Source: Nakamurella endophytica
GTDB lineage: Bacteria; Actinomycetota; Actinomycetes; Mycobacteriales; Nakamurellaceae
DNA length: 64,000 bases
Direction of reading: 5' to 3'
NCBI RefSeq assembly: GCF_014646215.1
Contig: NZ_BMNA01000005.1
Coordinates: forward strand, 168,084 to 232,083
Part shown: one piece after another, positions 1-8,605 of the stretch
Layout: each line of letters starts with the position of its first letter
Numbering within the stretch: position 1 is the stretch's first letter
The notes under the pieces: generated by a model
The model's input: only the letters and a program-made list of their open reading frames with translations
What the model was told of the DNA's origin: nothing
Databases searched by the model: none
Translations under genes and position numbers: made by a program

Positions 1-83
1 TCTGAGATGGAGCTTAGTCCGACAGATCGTAGAAGCGAGCTCCGGAGCCGGTGGTTTCGGCCCGGGCGGCTCCCGTCACCCGG

Positions 84-1901
84 TCAGCGGCCGGCGGCGT
101 AGGCCTGGGCGCCGCGGGGATCGGCCCCGGCGCGCAGCACCTGGCTGTCCCGGTCCCGCGCGACCGCGCACATCCGGCCCAGCGTCCAGCCGCCGGACAG
201 TTGCACCCGGTGGCCGCGGCGCTCGAGCTCGGCCAGCACCTCGGGGGCGAACCGGTCCTCCAGGACGACCTGACCGGGGTGGGCGTCCCGCGGGTAGAAC
301 GAGCTCGGGAAGTGCGTGCTGTGGAACGACGGCGAGTCGATCGCCTCCTGCAGGTTGCGGCCGCCGGACAGGTGCCGCAGCACGAAGTTCAGCTGCCACT
401 GGTCCTGCTGGTCGCCGCCGGGTGAGCCGAAGGCCAGCTCGACCCGCCCGTCGCGCAGCGCCATCGACGGCGAGAGCGTGGTGCGCGGGCGGGTGCCCGG
501 GGTCAGCGTCGTCGGCAACCCCGGCTGCAGCGCGCACATCTGCAGCCGGGTGCCGAGCGGGAACCCCAGCGCGGGGATCACCGGGGACGACTGCAGCCAG
601 CCGCCGCTGGGCATGGCGGCCACGGTGTTGCCCCAGCGGTCGACCACGTCGACGTGGCACGTGTCGCCCGGCGAGCGCCCGTCTCGGCCGGCCCGGTCCG
701 CCGACTCGCCCGTCCCGGCGTCGATCGGCGGCGGGCGGTCACCGGTCCGGGCCACGGTCGGCTCGCCGATCCCGGCGGCCGTGGCGGCCTCGGGGAAGGA
801 CGCCAACCGGGGCTCCCGGCCGTCGGGGCTCCCGGGCCGCAGCGAGAGGTCGGCGCGCTCCCCGATCAGGGCCGCCCGCTCGGCCGCGTAGGCCGGCGAG
901 AGCAGGGCCTCGATCGGCACGGGCAGGGCGTCGCCGTACCAGGCCTCGCGGTCGGCGAAGGCCAGCTTGCCGACCTCCACCACGCGGTGCACGAACTCGG
1001 CGCCGTCGACGTCCTCGGGCACGCCGAGCAGGTCGAGCATGCGCAGCTGCTGCAGCAGCACCGGCCCCTGGCCCCACGGCCGGGTCTTGGCGACAGTCCA
1101 CTCGCCGAACGGGGCCGTGACCGGGTCCTCGTAGGTGGGCCGCCAGGACGCCATGTCCGCACCGGTGAGCACGCCGGCGTGCCGCTCCCCCGACGAGTCC
1201 AGGAACTCCCGGCGGGCGAACGCGTCGACGGCCTCCGCCACGAAGCCCTGGGTCCAGGCCTGCAGCGCGGCGTCGACCCTGGCCTCCCGGGACGCGCCGC
1301 TGCGGGCCGCGGCGAGCAGCTTGCGGTAGGTACCGGCGAGCACCGGGTTCCGCAGCACGCTGCCGGGACGTGGTGCCCGGCCGTCGGCCAGGTACAGCTC
1401 GGCCGAGGTGGTCCAGTCGTCGGCGAACAGCTGCTCGACGTTCTGCACCGCCCTGGCGATGGTGGGCAGCACGGGCACCCCGCCTTCGGCAAGGTGGACG
1501 GCGTACTGCAGCACCGTCTCCAACTCGAAGGTGCCGTGGTCGCGCAGCAGGGTCAGCCAGGCGGCCGTCGAGCCGGGGACGGCGGCGGCCAGCAACCCGG
1601 ATCCGGGGACCAGTTGCAGTCCGAGCCCGGTGTAGTGGTCCACGGTGGCGCCGGCCGGGGCGACCCCCTGCCCGCAGAGGACCGTCGGCGGCCCGTCCGG
1701 CCGCGCGAACAGCAGCGGCAGGTCCCCGCCCGGACCGTTCAGGTGCGGCTCGGCCACCTGCAGCGCGAAGCCGGCCGCGACGGCCGCGTCCACCGCCGTC
1801 CCGCCGGCCTCCAGCACCGCCATGCCGGCCGCGGTGGCCAGGTAGTGGGTGGAGGCCACCATGCCGAAGGTGCCCCACAACTCGGGTCGCGTCGTCGCCA
1901 T
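84..1901 (-). CDS. gamma-glutamyltransferase family protein (605 aa)
   Basis: Ntn-hydrolase of the gamma-glutamyltransferase/cephalosporin acylase family, which cleaves or transfers gamma-glutamyl or related amides. The stretch DTCHVDVVD matches the autocatalytic processing site; Thr414 would be the N-terminal nucleophile of the small subunit. The C-terminal SGGWLQSSP and FGSPGGDQQ segments fit the substrate-binding core. The frame runs on upstream through the tRNA gene, so I placed the start at the ATG giving MATTRPELW. No signal peptide follows, so a cytoplasmic location is likely, unlike periplasmic Ggt. There is no clear Shine-Dalgarno sequence. It is a single gene downstream of tRNA-Ala. 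The exact substrate is unknown. Confidence 0.85.
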   Translation of the reverse strand: MATTRPELWGTFGMVASTHYLATAAGMAVLEAGGTAVDAAVAAGFALQVAEPHLNGPGGDLPLLFARPDGPPTVLCGQGVAPAGATVDHYTGLGLQLVPGSGLLAAAVPGSTAAWLTLLRDHGTFELETVLQYAVHLAEGGVPVLPTIARAVQNVEQLFADDWTTSAELYLADGRAPRPGSVLRNPVLAGTYRKLLAAARSGASREARVDAALQAWTQGFVAEAVDAFARREFLDSSGERHAGVLTGADMASWRPTYEDPVTAPFGEWTVAKTRPWGQGPVLLQQLRMLDLLGVPEDVDGAEFVHRVVEVGKLAFADREAWYGDALPVPIEALLSPAYAAERAALIGERADLSLRPGSPDGREPRLASFPEAATAAGIGEPTVARTGDRPPPIDAGTGESADRAGRDGRSPGDTCHVDVVDRWGNTVAAMPSGGWLQSSPVIPALGFPLGTRLQMCALQPGLPTTLTPGTRPRTTLSPSMALRDGRVELAFGSPGGDQQDQWQLNFVLRHLSGGRNLQEAIDSPSFHSTHFPSSFYPRDAHPGQVVLEDRFAPEVLAELERRGHRVQLSGGWTLGRMCAVARDRDSQVLRAGADPRGAQAYAAGR

Positions 1902-1970
1902 CGGCCCATACTCGTCCCGGGCGGGGTCGACGGTGCACGCGGGCCCGACCGCGCGGGGGCCGCAGATGCA

Positions 1971-2007
1971 ACAAGGGCCGCACCGTCGGTGACGGTGCGG
2001 CCCTTGT
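1971..2007 (-). terminator. intrinsic terminator-like palindrome after tRNA-Ala
   Basis: A perfect inverted repeat: 17-nt arms (1971-1987 and 1991-2007) around a 3-nt loop. It lies just 3' of the tRNA on the minus strand and probably ends or processes that transcript. There is no long U tract, as is common in high-GC actinobacteria. Confidence 0.75.
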
Positions 2008-2015
2008 CGTCCGGG

Positions 2016-2088
2016 TGGAGCTGAGGGGACTCGAACCCCTGACCCCCACACTGCCAGTGTGGTGCGCTACCAGCTGCGCCACAGCCCC
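2016..2088 (-). tRNA. tRNA-Ala (GGC anticodon)
   Basis: The minus strand folds into a standard 73-nt cloverleaf. The acceptor stem GGGGCTG pairs with CAGCTCC, with one G-U pair. The anticodon arm is CCACA-CTGGCAG-TGTGG, giving anticodon GGC. The T arm is AGGGG-TTCGAGT-CCCCT. The discriminator base is A. CCA is not encoded: the following bases are CCC. Confidence 0.95.
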
Positions 2089-2138
2089 GAGCTGCCCGGC
2101 AACTCTAGCAAGTCACCGGGGCCGCCCCCTAATCTGGG

Positions 2139-3035
2139 TCAGCCGACGATCTTGGTGAGCCAGTCGGTGCTGTTGGTGTTGACCTGCTTGCCGTCCTGCA
2201 GCACGGTCGGCGTACCCCACTGGCTGCCGAGCGCGGCCTTGAGCTGGGCCTGCCCGGCGGCGGACTCGGTCTTGGCCAGGTCGATCTGCGCGCCGGAGGT
2301 GATGCACGAGGCGGCCGCGGACGAGGCGCCGTTCTGCGTCGCGAGTTCGGCCAGCTGGGCGTTGGACAGGTCCGACGACCCCTGTTCCTCCGGTTGCGTG
2401 CCCTGCGCGAACAGCTTCTCCAGATAGGACAGGAAGCCACCGGCCCGGGTGCCGCTGTCCTGGGCGACGCACATCATCGCCGCCGAGGCCCGCGTCGAGT
2501 AGTCCCCGGAGTGCGAGTTGGCGTTCAGGAAGTCGAGCATGTGGTACCGGACCGCCAGGGTGCCCTTGTCGACGTTCTCGTTGATCTGGTCGCCGTACTG
2601 CTGCTCGAAGAGAGCGCAGAACGGGCACATCGGGTCCTCGTAGAAGTCGAGCGTGGCCTTGGGGGTGCTGCCCGGTGCGGACACGGTGACCACGCCGTCG
2701 GCCGACAGCGTCGCCGTGGACTTGGTGGAGGCCCCGTAGTCCGAGGTCGCCTTGCCCTGGTTGGCGTTGAGGACAAGGCCGACGACCACCACGGCGATCA
2801 TGATGACCACCGCGACGCCGCCGATGATCAGCTGGGTGCGGTTCGAGCCCGGCTTGGTGCGCCGGGCCGCGGCCACGGACTGGCGGGCGGCGGTGGATCG
2901 TCCGGCGGCCGGCCGGGCGCCGCCGGTGGTGCGCGGGGCGGGCCCGGTCCCGCGGCGACCGGCCCCGCCCTTGCCCGACGCCGCCCGGCCGCCCTTGCCG
3001 CCACTGGTCTGGCCCGTCCGCCGGCCGTCCGCCAC
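2139..3035 (-). CDS. membrane-anchored DsbA/thioredoxin-fold oxidoreductase (298 aa)
   Basis: Likely extracytoplasmic thiol-disulfide oxidoreductase of the DsbA-like thioredoxin_4 type. A basic Gly/Arg/Thr-rich cytoplasmic tail (residues 1-65) is followed by one transmembrane helix (about 67-92). The thioredoxin fold then carries the active site CPFC at 137-140, preceded by the usual DFYEDPM strand. The start is GTG, chosen because GGAGG lies about 8 nt upstream. It is followed on the right by a DoxX/MauE gene read in the same direction and 78 bp away. MauE-like proteins are linked to disulfide chemistry in other systems, so the pair may make extracytoplasmic disulfides together; that is inference. 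Confidence 0.88.
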   Translation of the reverse strand: MADGRRTGQTSGGKGGRAASGKGGAGRRGTGPAPRTTGGARPAAGRSTAARQSVAAARRTKPGSNRTQLIIGGVAVVIMIAVVVVGLVLNANQGKATSDYGASTKSTATLSADGVVTVSAPGSTPKATLDFYEDPMCPFCALFEQQYGDQINENVDKGTLAVRYHMLDFLNANSHSGDYSTRASAAMMCVAQDSGTRAGGFLSYLEKLFAQGTQPEEQGSSDLSNAQLAELATQNGASSAAASCITSGAQIDLAKTESAAGQAQLKAALGSQWGTPTVLQDGKQVNTNSTDWLTKIVG

Positions 3036-3113
3036 TGTCCCTACCTCCGCGTCGTCTGTGTCTCTGCTCGCGCCGGGGCGCTGCCGGCGTCCCCGGCCGG
3101 CCCGCCGGTCCCA

Positions 3114-3623
3114 CTATGCCCGGCTCGCCGCACGGTCCAGGACGAACCGGTCCACGGACAGCGGTGTCCAGGGCCACCGGACGAGCACCGCCGCGAGCAC
3201 CAGGAAGCCGGTGTCGCGGAGGATCTCCGCGGTGTACGCGGTCTGGCCGGCGGCGACCTGGCCGCCGCCACCGAAGCAGCCGCAGTCGATCGACAGCCCC
3301 CGGGCCGCGGCCGAGGCCACGCCACCGATGAACACCAACAGCACCACCGCGGACAGCACCGCGGTCAGCCGGGTGGCCAGACCGACCAGCAACAGCAACC
3401 CGAGCGCCAGCTCCAGGAACGGCAGGATCAGGCCCACCGTGTCGGCCACGGACACCGGCAGCAGCCGGTACGCCCGGACGGCCAGCCGGGTCTGCGTCAG
3501 GTCGGCGGCCTTGATGGAGCCGGAGACCAACCACACCGCCGCGAGGCCCAGCCGGGCGACGAGCGTCACCGCGTCCAGGACGCGCTGCCGGGTGGTCACG
3601 GGCCGACGGTAGCGGTCCGACAT
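3114..3623 (-). CDS. DoxX/MauE family membrane protein (169 aa)
   Basis: Small integral membrane protein with four hydrophobic segments. It carries the family signature LALGLLLLVGLATRL and the cysteine-containing loop DCGCFGGGG, typical of MauE-type proteins needed for disulfide-rich partners. The ATG start gives MSDRYRRPV. Upstream, CACCGT lies 6 nt before the ATG, which would fit a weak leaderless promoter; no Shine-Dalgarno sequence is seen. It is transcribed toward the DsbA-like gene. A role as quinone- or thioredoxin-linked partner of that protein is inferred from the pairing and the CxC loop. Confidence 0.82.
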   Translation of the reverse strand: MSDRYRRPVTTRQRVLDAVTLVARLGLAAVWLVSGSIKAADLTQTRLAVRAYRLLPVSVADTVGLILPFLELALGLLLLVGLATRLTAVLSAVVLLVFIGGVASAAARGLSIDCGCFGGGGQVAAGQTAYTAEILRDTGFLVLAAVLVRWPWTPLSVDRFVLDRAASRA

Positions 3624-3687
3624 GGGCGGACGGTGAGGACACCGTCCCGGAACCAGGTGACCCGGTGGAGGAGCGGACGGAGCCGGC

Positions 3688-3990
3688 TCAGCGCCCGGTG
3701 GTCTCCACGGCCCACCCGGCGGCCTCCAGCCGGTCCCGCACCCTGGCCTCGTCCTCGGCGTGCGGCATGTCCTGCGTCACCTTGGTGATCAGCACCCCGA
3801 TGTCGGCGGTGCCGAACGGCGGGCGGCCGCCCTCGGTCAGCTGGCCGACGATCCAGGCGATCTCCTCGTCGGTGACCCGGCGCCGCAGCAGCGCCAGCAA
3901 GGGGACGTAGTCCTGCTCGGGCACGCCGGACGGGTACCCGGCACGCAGCCACCCCATGACGGCCCGGAGGAAGGCCGGGCGTTCGATCAT
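3688..3990 (-). CDS. DUF3349 protein, copy 1 (100 aa)
   Basis: Actinobacterial DUF3349 protein of unknown function. The two-part fold is visible: an N-terminal helical segment containing WLRAGYPSGVP and LLALLRRRVTDEE, then a C-terminal segment ending in VRDRLEAAGW. It starts at ATG behind GGGAGAGG, 9 bp after the stop of its paralogue. The two proteins share the pattern WLRAGYPxGVPxxDxxPLxAxLRxRxTDxE, so they arose by tandem duplication. In mycobacteria such proteins are small soluble cytoplasmic proteins. No enzymatic motif is visible. Confidence 0.85.
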   Translation of the reverse strand: MIERPAFLRAVMGWLRAGYPSGVPEQDYVPLLALLRRRVTDEEIAWIVGQLTEGGRPPFGTADIGVLITKVTQDMPHAEDEARVRDRLEAAGWAVETTGR

Positions 3991-3999
3991 GCCTCTCCC

Positions 4000-4326
4000 T
4001 CAGGACGGTCCGGCGGCGGCGGGGACGTCCGCGTCCGGCGCGAGCGGCCAGCCCCCGGCGGCCAGCCGCGCGGACACCCGCGCCACGTCCTCGTCGCTGG
4101 GGGGCTGCCGCGACACCTCGCCGACGACCTCGCCGATCCGCGAGCGGTCGATCTCCAGCTCCCCCGACTCGACCAGGGTAGCCACGATCTCGTCCAGCTC
4201 GACGTCGGTGAGCCGGTGCCGCAGCACGGCGATCAGCGGCAGGCAGTCCTTGGGCGGGACTCCGTCCGGGTAGCCGGCGCGCAGCCACGAGACCACCGAC
4301 GAGAAGAAGCCGGTCCGCTCGGTCAT
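4000..4326 (-). CDS. DUF3349 protein, copy 2 (108 aa)
   Basis: Second member of the tandem DUF3349 pair and the promoter-proximal one. It has the same order of elements as the neighbour: WLRAGYPDGVPPKD, LIAVLRHRLTDVE, then a C-terminal VARVSARLAAGGW helix. The ATG start is well supported by GGAGGGA 6 nt upstream. Only 9 bp separate it from the downstream copy, so they are almost certainly cotranscribed. The function is unknown; duplication may allow a heterodimer, which is inference. Confidence 0.85.
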   Translation of the reverse strand: MTERTGFFSSVVSWLRAGYPDGVPPKDCLPLIAVLRHRLTDVELDEIVATLVESGELEIDRSRIGEVVGEVSRQPPSDEDVARVSARLAAGGWPLAPDADVPAAAGPS

Positions 4327-4363
4327 CAGGTCCCTCCGGGTGCGGTGCGGTGCGGGTGGCGGG

Positions 4364-4624
4364 TCAGGACAGGCCCCAGCGGGCCAGGAACGTCTTGGAG
4401 GCGGTGAGCACCACCAGCCCGGCGATGACGGCCACCGCCACGACGAGGAAGCACACCGCGGCGCCGGCGATCCCGGCTGGACTGGTGCGGCCGCGCGGCC
4501 CGTCGCTGCCGACGGCCAGCGATCGCATGCCCAGGGCCACCAGGGCGGGCAGGCCGGCGCCGAGCACCAGGCCGACGAGCAGCACCTTCCAGATCGGTGC
4601 GACGGAACTCCAGACGGCGGACAC
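4364..4624 (-). CDS. small two-TM membrane protein downstream of pit (86 aa)
   Basis: Protein with hydrophobic segments at about residues 12-30 and 50-75 (for example KVLLVGLVLGAGLPALV) and a short charged linker. The GTG start follows GAAGGGA, and the gene begins 15 bp after the stop of the PiT transporter, so the two form an operon. I do not recognise a named family. Similar small membrane proteins accompany Pit genes in other actinobacteria, so an accessory role in phosphate uptake is plausible but unproven. Confidence 0.65.
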   Translation of the reverse strand: MSAVWSSVAPIWKVLLVGLVLGAGLPALVALGMRSLAVGSDGPRGRTSPAGIAGAAVCFLVVAVAVIAGLVVLTASKTFLARWGLS

Positions 4625-4638
4625 GGTGTCGTCCCTTC

Positions 4639-5934
4639 TCAGACCGAGGCCGGGGTGCGGGGCGAGGCGTCGGCGGCAGCGCGCGGCGCACCGTCCCACT
4701 CCTCGTTGACGTTGCCGGCGTGCACCGGGGCGCGGCGCGAGCGCAGCCAGATGGCGGTGGCGGTGGCGACCAGGATCGCGAAGACCAGCAGGATGCCGAA
4801 CAGTCCGTCGGCCGGGCCCTTGAGCAGGTCGGCCAGCCACCAGCAGATCGCTCCGACGACGGCCGCGATCGGCAGCGTGAACAGCCACCCGGCGGCCATC
4901 CGGCCGGCGATGTTCCAGCGCACCTGCGCGCCCCGGCGGCCGACCCCGGTGCCCAGGATCGAGCCGGTCGCCACGTGGGTGGTGGACAGCGCCAGGCCCA
5001 GGTGGGACGAGGTCATGATCACCGCGGCGGACGCGGCCTCGGCCGCCATCCCCTGCGGCGGGCTGATCTCCACCAGCCCCTTGCCGAGCGTCCGGATCAC
5101 CCGCCAGCCGCCGAGGTAGGTGCCCAGCGCGATCGCCACCGCGCACGACAGCTTGACCCAGAACGGGATGCCGTCGGAGCTGGTCAGCGACCCGTGCGCG
5201 ACCAGGGCCAGGAAGATCACGCCCATCGTCTTCTGGGCGTCGCCGGTGCCGTGCGCCAGGGACACCAGCGACGCGGAACCGATCTGACCCCAGCGGAATC
5301 CGCGGTCGCGGCGGCGGGGGTCCAACCGCGCGGTGATCGAGTAAACCAGGTACGTGCCGACGGCCGCGATGACCAGCGCCACCAGCGGCGAGAGCAGCGC
5401 CGGGATGACGATGCTGGACAGCACCAGGGTCCAGTCGACGCCGCTGGACCAGCCCAGACCGGCGATGGCCGCGCCGATCAGACCGCCGAACAGGGCGTGC
5501 GAGGAGCTCGACGGCAGGCCGAGCAGCCAGGTGACCAGGTTCCAGAGGATCCCGCCGACCAGGCCGGCGAAGACGATCGTGATGAGCAGGTGGTGGCCGC
5601 CGGGCGCGTCGAAGAACGGCAGCGGCTGACCGCTGTGGTGGACGACCTGACCGGAGGCGTCCTTGACGTCCTTCGTGTACTGGATCTTGACCACCTTGGA
5701 GACCGTCTTGGCCACCTCGATGGACAGGAAGGCGCCGACCAGGTTCAGCACGCCGGACAGCGCGACGGCGACCTTGGGCTTGAGCGCCCCGGTCGCGATG
5801 GACGTGGCCATCGCGTTGCCGGTGTCGTGGAAACCGTTCGTGAAGTCGAAGGCCAGGGCGGTCCCCACGACCAGGACCAGGATGACGAGTTCGGTCACGA
5901 CCTCATGGTCGTTCAGCCGCTGAACGAAGTCCAT
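4639..5934 (-). CDS. PiT-family inorganic phosphate transporter (431 aa)
   Basis: Low-affinity metal-phosphate:H+ symporter of the PiT family. The duplicated signature is present in both halves: an N-terminal copy containing AFDFTNGFHDTGNAMAT and a C-terminal copy containing SLAHGTGDAQKTMGV. About ten hydrophobic segments surround a loop at roughly residues 80-110 that lies outside the membrane core. The length is normal for bacterial Pit proteins. The start is ATG; no strong Shine-Dalgarno sequence is visible. The small membrane gene follows immediately. There is no phosphate-box-like repeat that I can recognise, so regulation is unclear. Confidence 0.92.
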   Translation of the reverse strand: MDFVQRLNDHEVVTELVILVLVVGTALAFDFTNGFHDTGNAMATSIATGALKPKVAVALSGVLNLVGAFLSIEVAKTVSKVVKIQYTKDVKDASGQVVHHSGQPLPFFDAPGGHHLLITIVFAGLVGGILWNLVTWLLGLPSSSSHALFGGLIGAAIAGLGWSSGVDWTLVLSSIVIPALLSPLVALVIAAVGTYLVYSITARLDPRRRDRGFRWGQIGSASLVSLAHGTGDAQKTMGVIFLALVAHGSLTSSDGIPFWVKLSCAVAIALGTYLGGWRVIRTLGKGLVEISPPQGMAAEAASAAVIMTSSHLGLALSTTHVATGSILGTGVGRRGAQVRWNIAGRMAAGWLFTLPIAAVVGAICWWLADLLKGPADGLFGILLVFAILVATATAIWLRSRRAPVHAGNVNEEWDGAPRAAADASPRTPASV

Positions 5935-6039
5935 CGCCGTGCGAAGTGTTTGCGCAGCTCAGCCCAGTGTTCCGCCGCTGTTCACCGGCTGTTCACCTGG
6001 GCCGGCGGCACCCCTCGGGGCGCCGCCGGCTCCGGCGGT

Positions 6040-7074
6040 TCAGAGCTGTGCGACGAGATCGACCACGGCGGCCGCGGCGGACTGCGTCTGCCCCGTCGAC
6101 TGGTCGGTGCTGCCGGCGATGAGCACCAGCACCCGGCTGCCCAGGGGGACGCCGACCAGGCCGGCCAGCGCGCCGTCGGCGCTGACGGTGATCTGCTGCA
6201 GCCCCTGGCTGCTGCTCTCCGTCGCGGCCGCGCCCTTCTTCGGCGGCCACGTCGACTGGGTCTGCGTGCCCGCCCAGTCCCGCACCACCAGCTGCACCAG
6301 CACGCCGCCCGCCTTGACCGGAGCGCCGGTGCCCTTGTCGACGACGTGCACCGAGTTCGTCTTGGGCTCCGCCAGACCCTTGGGGATGGTGATGGTCGGC
6401 TCCTTGCCGGGAGCGCCGCTGATCGTCGGCAGGCCGGCCGGCAGCTTCTGCGGCGCGGCGTCGGCCTGCCCGGCGGTGTCGGACTTGATCACGCCGACGA
6501 TGTCGATGACGAACACCAGGGTGTCGGTGCCCTTGATGTCGGGTGCCTTGCCGGCCGACCCGTAGCCGTCCGACGGCGGGAGGCTGAGCAGGACCCGGTC
6601 GCCGACCTTGAGGCCGACCAGCCCGACGTCCCAGCCCGGGACGACCTGCCCGGTGCCGATCTGGAACGTCGAGGTGGCCTTGCGGTCGTAGGAGTTGTCG
6701 AAGACCTTGCCGCCCCAGGTCTGGCCCAGGTAGTTGGTGACCAGGTAGTCGCCCTTGCCGACCGTGGCGCCGTTGCCCTGCACCAGGATCCGGCGCTGCA
6801 GGCTGGGCGGCGGGTTGCCCTTGGGGAAGGTCAGCGTCGGCTTCTGCCCGAAGCCGCCGGTGGCCGTCGGCAGTTGGTCGGCGGGCACCGCCGCCGCGAC
6901 GACGGTGGCCGCGGGAACCGCCGGCCCGAGCGTGGCGGCGGGCGATGCGGTGGAGCCGCTGGCCCCGCTCGACCCGCTGGCCCCGCCGTCCGTGGTCGGC
7001 GTGCTGCTGGTGCCGGATCCGCAGGCGGCCAGCAGGACGAGGGGCAGGGCGGCGAGCACGGCGCGGATGCGCAT
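6040..7074 (-). CDS. FKBP-type peptidyl-prolyl isomerase lipoprotein (344 aa)
   Basis: Secreted lipoprotein: the signal peptide ends in the lipobox LLAAC with Cys18. A Ser/Gly/Thr-rich linker follows. An FKBP domain spans roughly residues 95-200, with GKVFDNSYDRK, IGTGQVVPGWDVGL and GDRVLLSLPPSDGYG. A second, degenerate FKBP-like repeat follows (about 220-344), where VHVVDKGTGAPVKAG and LAGLVGVPLGSRVLVLI keep the pattern but lack most active-site aromatics. It probably folds exported proteins at the membrane surface. GGAGG lies about 10 nt upstream of the ATG. It is a single gene, divergent from the MgtE-N gene. Confidence 0.9.
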   Translation of the reverse strand: MRIRAVLAALPLVLLAACGSGTSSTPTTDGGASGSSGASGSTASPAATLGPAVPAATVVAAAVPADQLPTATGGFGQKPTLTFPKGNPPPSLQRRILVQGNGATVGKGDYLVTNYLGQTWGGKVFDNSYDRKATSTFQIGTGQVVPGWDVGLVGLKVGDRVLLSLPPSDGYGSAGKAPDIKGTDTLVFVIDIVGVIKSDTAGQADAAPQKLPAGLPTISGAPGKEPTITIPKGLAEPKTNSVHVVDKGTGAPVKAGGVLVQLVVRDWAGTQTQSTWPPKKGAAATESSSQGLQQITVSADGALAGLVGVPLGSRVLVLIAGSTDQSTGQTQSAAAAVVDLVAQL

Positions 7075-7266
7075 ACGAGAGGTTCCTCCGGTGGTACTCC
7101 TGCGCGGCGCGACGTCGCGGACAGGACAGGGATGACGTGCGTACGGGTGGACCGTGGCGGAGCGGCGGTCCGACGGCCCACCCTACGCAGACCTGCTGTC
7201 GACCAGGTGTGAACGAGCTGGGCGAGGTCCCGGGACGGTCCGGTCCGTGCGGGCCCGGCGGAGACC

Positions 7267-7272
7267 TACCCT
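7267..7272 (+). promoter_or_regulatory. leaderless -10 element (TACCCT) for the MgtE-N/CBS gene
   Basis: TACCCT matches TANNNT and ends 7 nt before the GTG at 7280. Transcription would start at or next to the start codon. No Shine-Dalgarno sequence is present, which agrees with leaderless initiation. Confidence 0.6.
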
Positions 7273-7279
7273 CTGTGGC

Positions 7280-8605
7280 GTGGCCGGTCAACGCGTCTTC
7301 GTCGCCCAACTGGCCGGTCTCCCGGTGTTCGGGTCGGCCGGCGAGTCGATCGGCAAGGTCCGCGACATCGTCGCGGCGCTGCGACTCGACCGGCATCCCC
7401 CGCGGGTGCTCGGGATCGTCGTCGACCTGCCGACCCGCCGGCCGATCTTCGTGCCGATGCTGCGGGTGGCCTCGATCGAGCCGCGCGGCATCGCGCTGAC
7501 CAGCGGGTCGGTGAGCCTGCGCCGGTTCGAGCAGCGGCGGCTCGAGGTGCTGCTGCTCGGGCAGCTGCTCGGCGCCCGGGCGCGGATCGCCACCACGGCC
7601 GGGTCCGCCACGCTGGTGGACGTGGCCATCGAACCCACCCGCACCCGCGACTGGGTGGTCGCCAAGGTCGCGGTGCGCGAGCGGGCCGGACGGCTGGCCC
7701 GGCGCACACCGGTGCAGGTGCTGGCCTGGGGTGACGTCCGCGGGCTCGACCCGGCCGAATTGACCGGCACCACGATCACCGGCACCGAGCAGCTGCTCGC
7801 GTCGTTCGAGGGCATCCGCCCCGCCGACGCCGCCACGGTGATCCGGGACCTGCCGGCCGCACGCCGGTACGAGGTCGCCGACGCGCTGGACGACGAGCGG
7901 CTGGCGGACGTCATCGAGGAGCTCCCCGAGGAGGACCAGAAGGACCTGCTCTCCCACCTGGACGAGGGCCGCGCCGCCGACATCCTGGAGGCGATGGATC
8001 CCGACGACGCGGCGGACCTGCTGGCCGAGCTCCCGTCCGGGATCTCCGAGCGGCTGCTGGAGCTCATGGAGCCGGAGGAGTCCGGACCGGTCCGCCGGTT
8101 GCTGCAGTACTCGTTCGACACCGCCGGTGGCCTGATGACCCCGGAGCCCGTCGTGCTCACCCCGGACGCCACCATCGCCGAGGCGCTGGCGCGGGTGCGC
8201 TCCCCCGACCTGACGCCGGCGCTGGCGTCCATGGTCTTCGTCTGCCGCCCGCCGCAGGCCACACCGACGGGCCGCTACCTGGGCTGCGTGCACACCCAGC
8301 GGCTGCTGCGGGAACCGCCGTTCGAGCTGGTTGCCGGCGCGGTCGACAGCGAGATGGCCCGGCTGTCCCCCGGCGCCGGTCTGGCCGAGGTCACCCGCTT
8401 CTTCGCCGCCTACAACCTGGTCTGCGCCCCGGTGGTCGACGAGGAGGACCACCTGCTAGGCGCGGTGACCGTGGACGACGTGCTCGACCACCTGTTGCCG
8501 GAGAACTGGCGGGAGCTGGGCCTGGCCGAGATGGGCATCGGCGAGCGCCCGCGGACCGCGGCGGCCCGGATCCCGGCACGACCGAGAGGAGCCGGCCGTG
8601 CCTGA
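7280..8605 (+). CDS. MgtE N-terminal domain / CBS-pair protein (441 aa)
   Basis: Cytoplasmic regulatory protein resembling the soluble half of the Mg2+ channel MgtE but lacking the channel. The N-terminal part (1-150) has two PRC-barrel-like repeats (GKVRDIVAALRLD and the following strands). The MgtE-N helical domain (about 180-285) has repeats such as ADVIEELPEEDQKDLLSHLD and AADLLAELP. A CBS pair (about 290-415) contains LMTPEPVVLTPDATIAEAL and APVVDEEDHLLGAVTVDDVLDHL. The GTG start was chosen for family alignment and the leaderless promoter; the frame is open further upstream. The gene overlaps the DUF1003 gene by 8 bp. The same pair is neighbouring in mycobacteria. Confidence 0.88.
   Translation: MAGQRVFVAQLAGLPVFGSAGESIGKVRDIVAALRLDRHPPRVLGIVVDLPTRRPIFVPMLRVASIEPRGIALTSGSVSLRRFEQRRLEVLLLGQLLGARARIATTAGSATLVDVAIEPTRTRDWVVAKVAVRERAGRLARRTPVQVLAWGDVRGLDPAELTGTTITGTEQLLASFEGIRPADAATVIRDLPAARRYEVADALDDERLADVIEELPEEDQKDLLSHLDEGRAADILEAMDPDDAADLLAELPSGISERLLELMEPEESGPVRRLLQYSFDTAGGLMTPEPVVLTPDATIAEALARVRSPDLTPALASMVFVCRPPQATPTGRYLGCVHTQRLLREPPFELVAGAVDSEMARLSPGAGLAEVTRFFAAYNLVCAPVVDEEDHLLGAVTVDDVLDHLLPENWRELGLAEMGIGERPRTAAARIPARPRGAGRA

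Noticed and set aside
1..83. End of a gene or element at the left edge
   Set aside because: I see no supported stop, terminator or RNA structure in these 83 bases.
4597..7212. An 871-codon plus-strand frame opposite pit and the FKBP gene
   Set aside because: Composition is Gly/Arg/Gln/His-rich, as expected for the complement of high-GC genes; both opposite genes have strong motifs.
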